DNA of 23,691 nt, taken from NCBI GenBank assembly GCA_004524515.1, contig SDNV01000033.1, forward strand, positions 1-23,691, given 5' to 3'. Below are positions 22,215-23,691 of the stretch, in pieces. This DNA is from Promethearchaeota archaeon. GTDB taxonomy: Archaea > Asgardarchaeota > Lokiarchaeia > Sigynarchaeales > SOKP01. A program made the position numbers and the translations under genes. Each line of letters starts with the position of its first letter. Position 1 is the stretch's first letter. The notes under the pieces were generated by a model that did not search any database, was not told the DNA's origin, and was given only the letters and a program-made list of their open reading frames with translations.

Positions 22215-23691
22215 ATGAACGAAATTGCTGCGAAAAATAGGCCGTATGAATTTTGTACGGAATGCGGAGCTAAAGTACTCAATGAGTCAATCAAAAATGC
22301 TATTAGAAATAAAAAATCCGCCTTCTGCAATTACTGTGGAGCTGAAATTATCAAGTTTAACGCCCAGAATTATAATTTTAAAAAAGAAAAAATTCAAAAA
22401 TTAGTCGCAAAAGACTTTAACCGACAAACAAAACTGTTTATCTGTAGAATAATCTACGAAATTCTAAAAAGTCCTGAATACTGCTCAAACCTAAAAGAAC
22501 ATCAAAGAGAACTCCCTCAAAAACAAATACAGAAAATCGCAGAGAATATAACAAAATCACTCTCCTATTTAAATATTCGAAACTCATGGATTAACAAGCT
22601 ACATACTATTAGCCAAAAAGAGTTCGAGAAAGGATATGAAAAATTACAAGTTCTATTAAAATCCAACCCAAATTATCAAAATAGTTTCACAAAGTATATC
22701 GAAAAACTTACTCAAATTATATTCAAAATAATTAACTGGAATTATGATATAACTCTACTCCGCGGCTTTAATCTGGTTGTAGCAGAAGATTTAAAAGAAC
22801 ATTACGGCTTTCTCCATGACCCACTTTTATCAAAAGAATTCAAATATTGGCTCTTCATTTTCATGGCTAGAATAATTTATTTCACTATGAAAGCTCAAGA
22901 AAAATTTATGAAATTGCAATCAAATGAATCATTTTCTCTAGAGGGATATCTCTTAAAACTCGCATACCAGCTTAAAGAAAATATCTTGAAAGAAAATAAA
23001 ATTATGACAAAAGAATGGCTAAACCAACTGCAAAATATTTCTCTCAGCGAATTTGTCCGAAATTATAGAATTTTACAACTCAATTTAAATATCGACCAAA
23101 TATATTGCGAAAGCTTTATCAAACAATTAAATTGGCTTAGCTGGACAGTATACACCATCATTTCCAAAAATCAATACGAGCCGGAACCTTCCAAATTTAA
23201 ACAAATCCTTATGCAAGATATCAAAAACATACAAAAGGATAAAGAATTTATCAAAAAAATTGAGCAAAAACAATTTAGGGAATTTGAATATCAAAAATCC
23301 GGAAAAGGTGACCTGAACTTCGAATTTATTGAATCAACCACAGATAATGAGAAATTTGGAACTTCTCCGCTAACTACTGATTCTGCCCAAAATCCACCCC
23401 CCGATATTGATTATGAAAATATCTTTATCCAAGCGGAAAATTATCAAAAATATCCTGTGACCGCCGTAATTGATACCGGCTCGGAAATAAATACAATTGA
23501 CTCCGAACTTGTCAACCTCCTCTCCTTAAAAACCAACTCAACCTTGCAAACCGTAGAAACTTATAACGGAAAAGATACAAAACAACAATACTGTAAAGCA
23601 ACCATCATTTTTAGAGGCGAACCTTTGGAACTCGACTTCTACATTGATGAAAGCCTCTATAACCGATTTAAAGTGCACATCATCCTCTCCA
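22215..23691 (+). CDS. Zinc ribbon - helical region - retropepsin-like aspartic protease protein, partial at 3' end
   Basis: An open frame of 492 codons without a stop running off the right edge. The N-terminus has a zinc ribbon C14-x2-C17 ... C38-x2-C41 (FCTECGA, FCNYCGAE). Residues about 55-370 are helical and unrecognised. From about 400 a retropepsin-like fold appears: a short strand VTAVIDTGSEINTID with catalytic Asp420 in the Asp-Thr-Gly-Ser motif, the following helix SELVNLL, further strands (KATIIFRG, LELDFYI), then YNRFKVHIILS where retroviral and Ty3-like proteases have the ILG-x-(D/P)-(W/F)-L element. The window cuts off at that point. Retropepsins act as dimers, so cleavage of proteins is plausible. 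C-ending codons are more frequent here than in neighbouring genes. Start ATG 22215 includes the whole zinc ribbon. Confidence 0.82.
   Translation, partial: MNEIAAKNRPYEFCTECGAKVLNESIKNAIRNKKSAFCNYCGAEIIKFNAQNYNFKKEKIQKLVAKDFNRQTKLFICRIIYEILKSPEYCSNLKEHQRELPQKQIQKIAENITKSLSYLNIRNSWINKLHTISQKEFEKGYEKLQVLLKSNPNYQNSFTKYIEKLTQIIFKIINWNYDITLLRGFNLVVAEDLKEHYGFLHDPLLSKEFKYWLFIFMARIIYFTMKAQEKFMKLQSNESFSLEGYLLKLAYQLKENILKENKIMTKEWLNQLQNISLSEFVRNYRILQLNLNIDQIYCESFIKQLNWLSWTVYTIISKNQYEPEPSKFKQILMQDIKNIQKDKEFIKKIEQKQFREFEYQKSGKGDLNFEFIESTTDNEKFGTSPLTTDSAQNPPPDIDYENIFIQAENYQKYPVTAVIDTGSEINTIDSELVNLLSLKTNSTLQTVETYNGKDTKQQYCKATIIFRGEPLELDFYIDESLYNRFKVHIILS

Noticed and set aside
22215..23691. Complete LTR-type retroelement
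   Set aside because: No reverse transcriptase, integrase or terminal repeat is visible inside the window; only a protease-like domain is present, and the gene is cut by the window edge.

Overview
The window is about 23.7 kb of very AT-rich DNA, and everything recognisable in it points to an archaeon. It has archaeosine-type tRNA-guanine transglycosylase, Trm5, DUF371, an AK6/Fap7-type adenylate kinase, tRNA genes without an encoded CCA, and a tRNA-Arg gene split by two introns, one with a clear bulge-helix-bulge motif. A leucine-rich-repeat protein, long coiled-coil and all-helical proteins without bacterial counterparts, a retropepsin-like protease and large C-terminally anchored surface proteins suggest an Asgard (Promethearchaeota/Lokiarchaeia-like) genome. 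The lineage is an inference; no rRNA or eukaryotic signature protein is present to settle it.

Layout. 1-1163 (minus): the 5' part of a ketopantoate-reductase-like gene, preceded on the same strand by a DUF72 gene. 1304-3046: an LRR protein (plus) convergent with a small Cys-motif protein (minus). 3196-3269: tRNA-Ile(GAU). 3356-7188 (plus): a tight run AK6 kinase - TgtA - DUF371 - Trm5, the last three overlapping by 4 and 11 bases; this is an RNA-modification/ribosome-maturation operon. 7229-8350 (minus): a coiled-coil protein with a PLD/TrmB-like C-terminal domain. 8580-8711: tRNA-Arg(UCU) with one intron in the D-loop and one in the T-loop. 8905-9624 (plus): a stand-alone PD-(D/E)XK nuclease-like protein. 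9640-9903 (minus): a two-helix membrane protein. 10087-14777 (minus): two very large, translationally coupled, mostly alpha-helical proteins of unknown function. 14999-22012 (minus): three cell-surface proteins in a row, namely a trypsin-like protease with CARDB and a C-terminal anchor, a polytopic membrane protein with an extracellular barrel-like domain, and an anchored alpha/alpha-toroid protein with a cytoplasmic tail. 22215-end (plus): a partial gene joining a zinc ribbon, a helical region and a retropepsin-like aspartic protease domain.

How the parts may work together. The 3.4-7.2 kb operon acts on guanine in tRNA (G15 and G37), and DUF371 is translationally embedded between the two enzymes. 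The 15-22 kb block looks like surface proteolysis and ligand-binding machinery. The helical pair at 10-15 kb is the best candidate for an undescribed complex: its stoichiometric-style coupling suggests the two proteins bind each other. The clearest unusual items are the doubly interrupted tRNA-Arg and the archaeal zinc ribbon-retropepsin protein. No CRISPR array, rRNA, insertion sequence or replication origin was seen, and no gene-free stretch exceeds about 230 bases.
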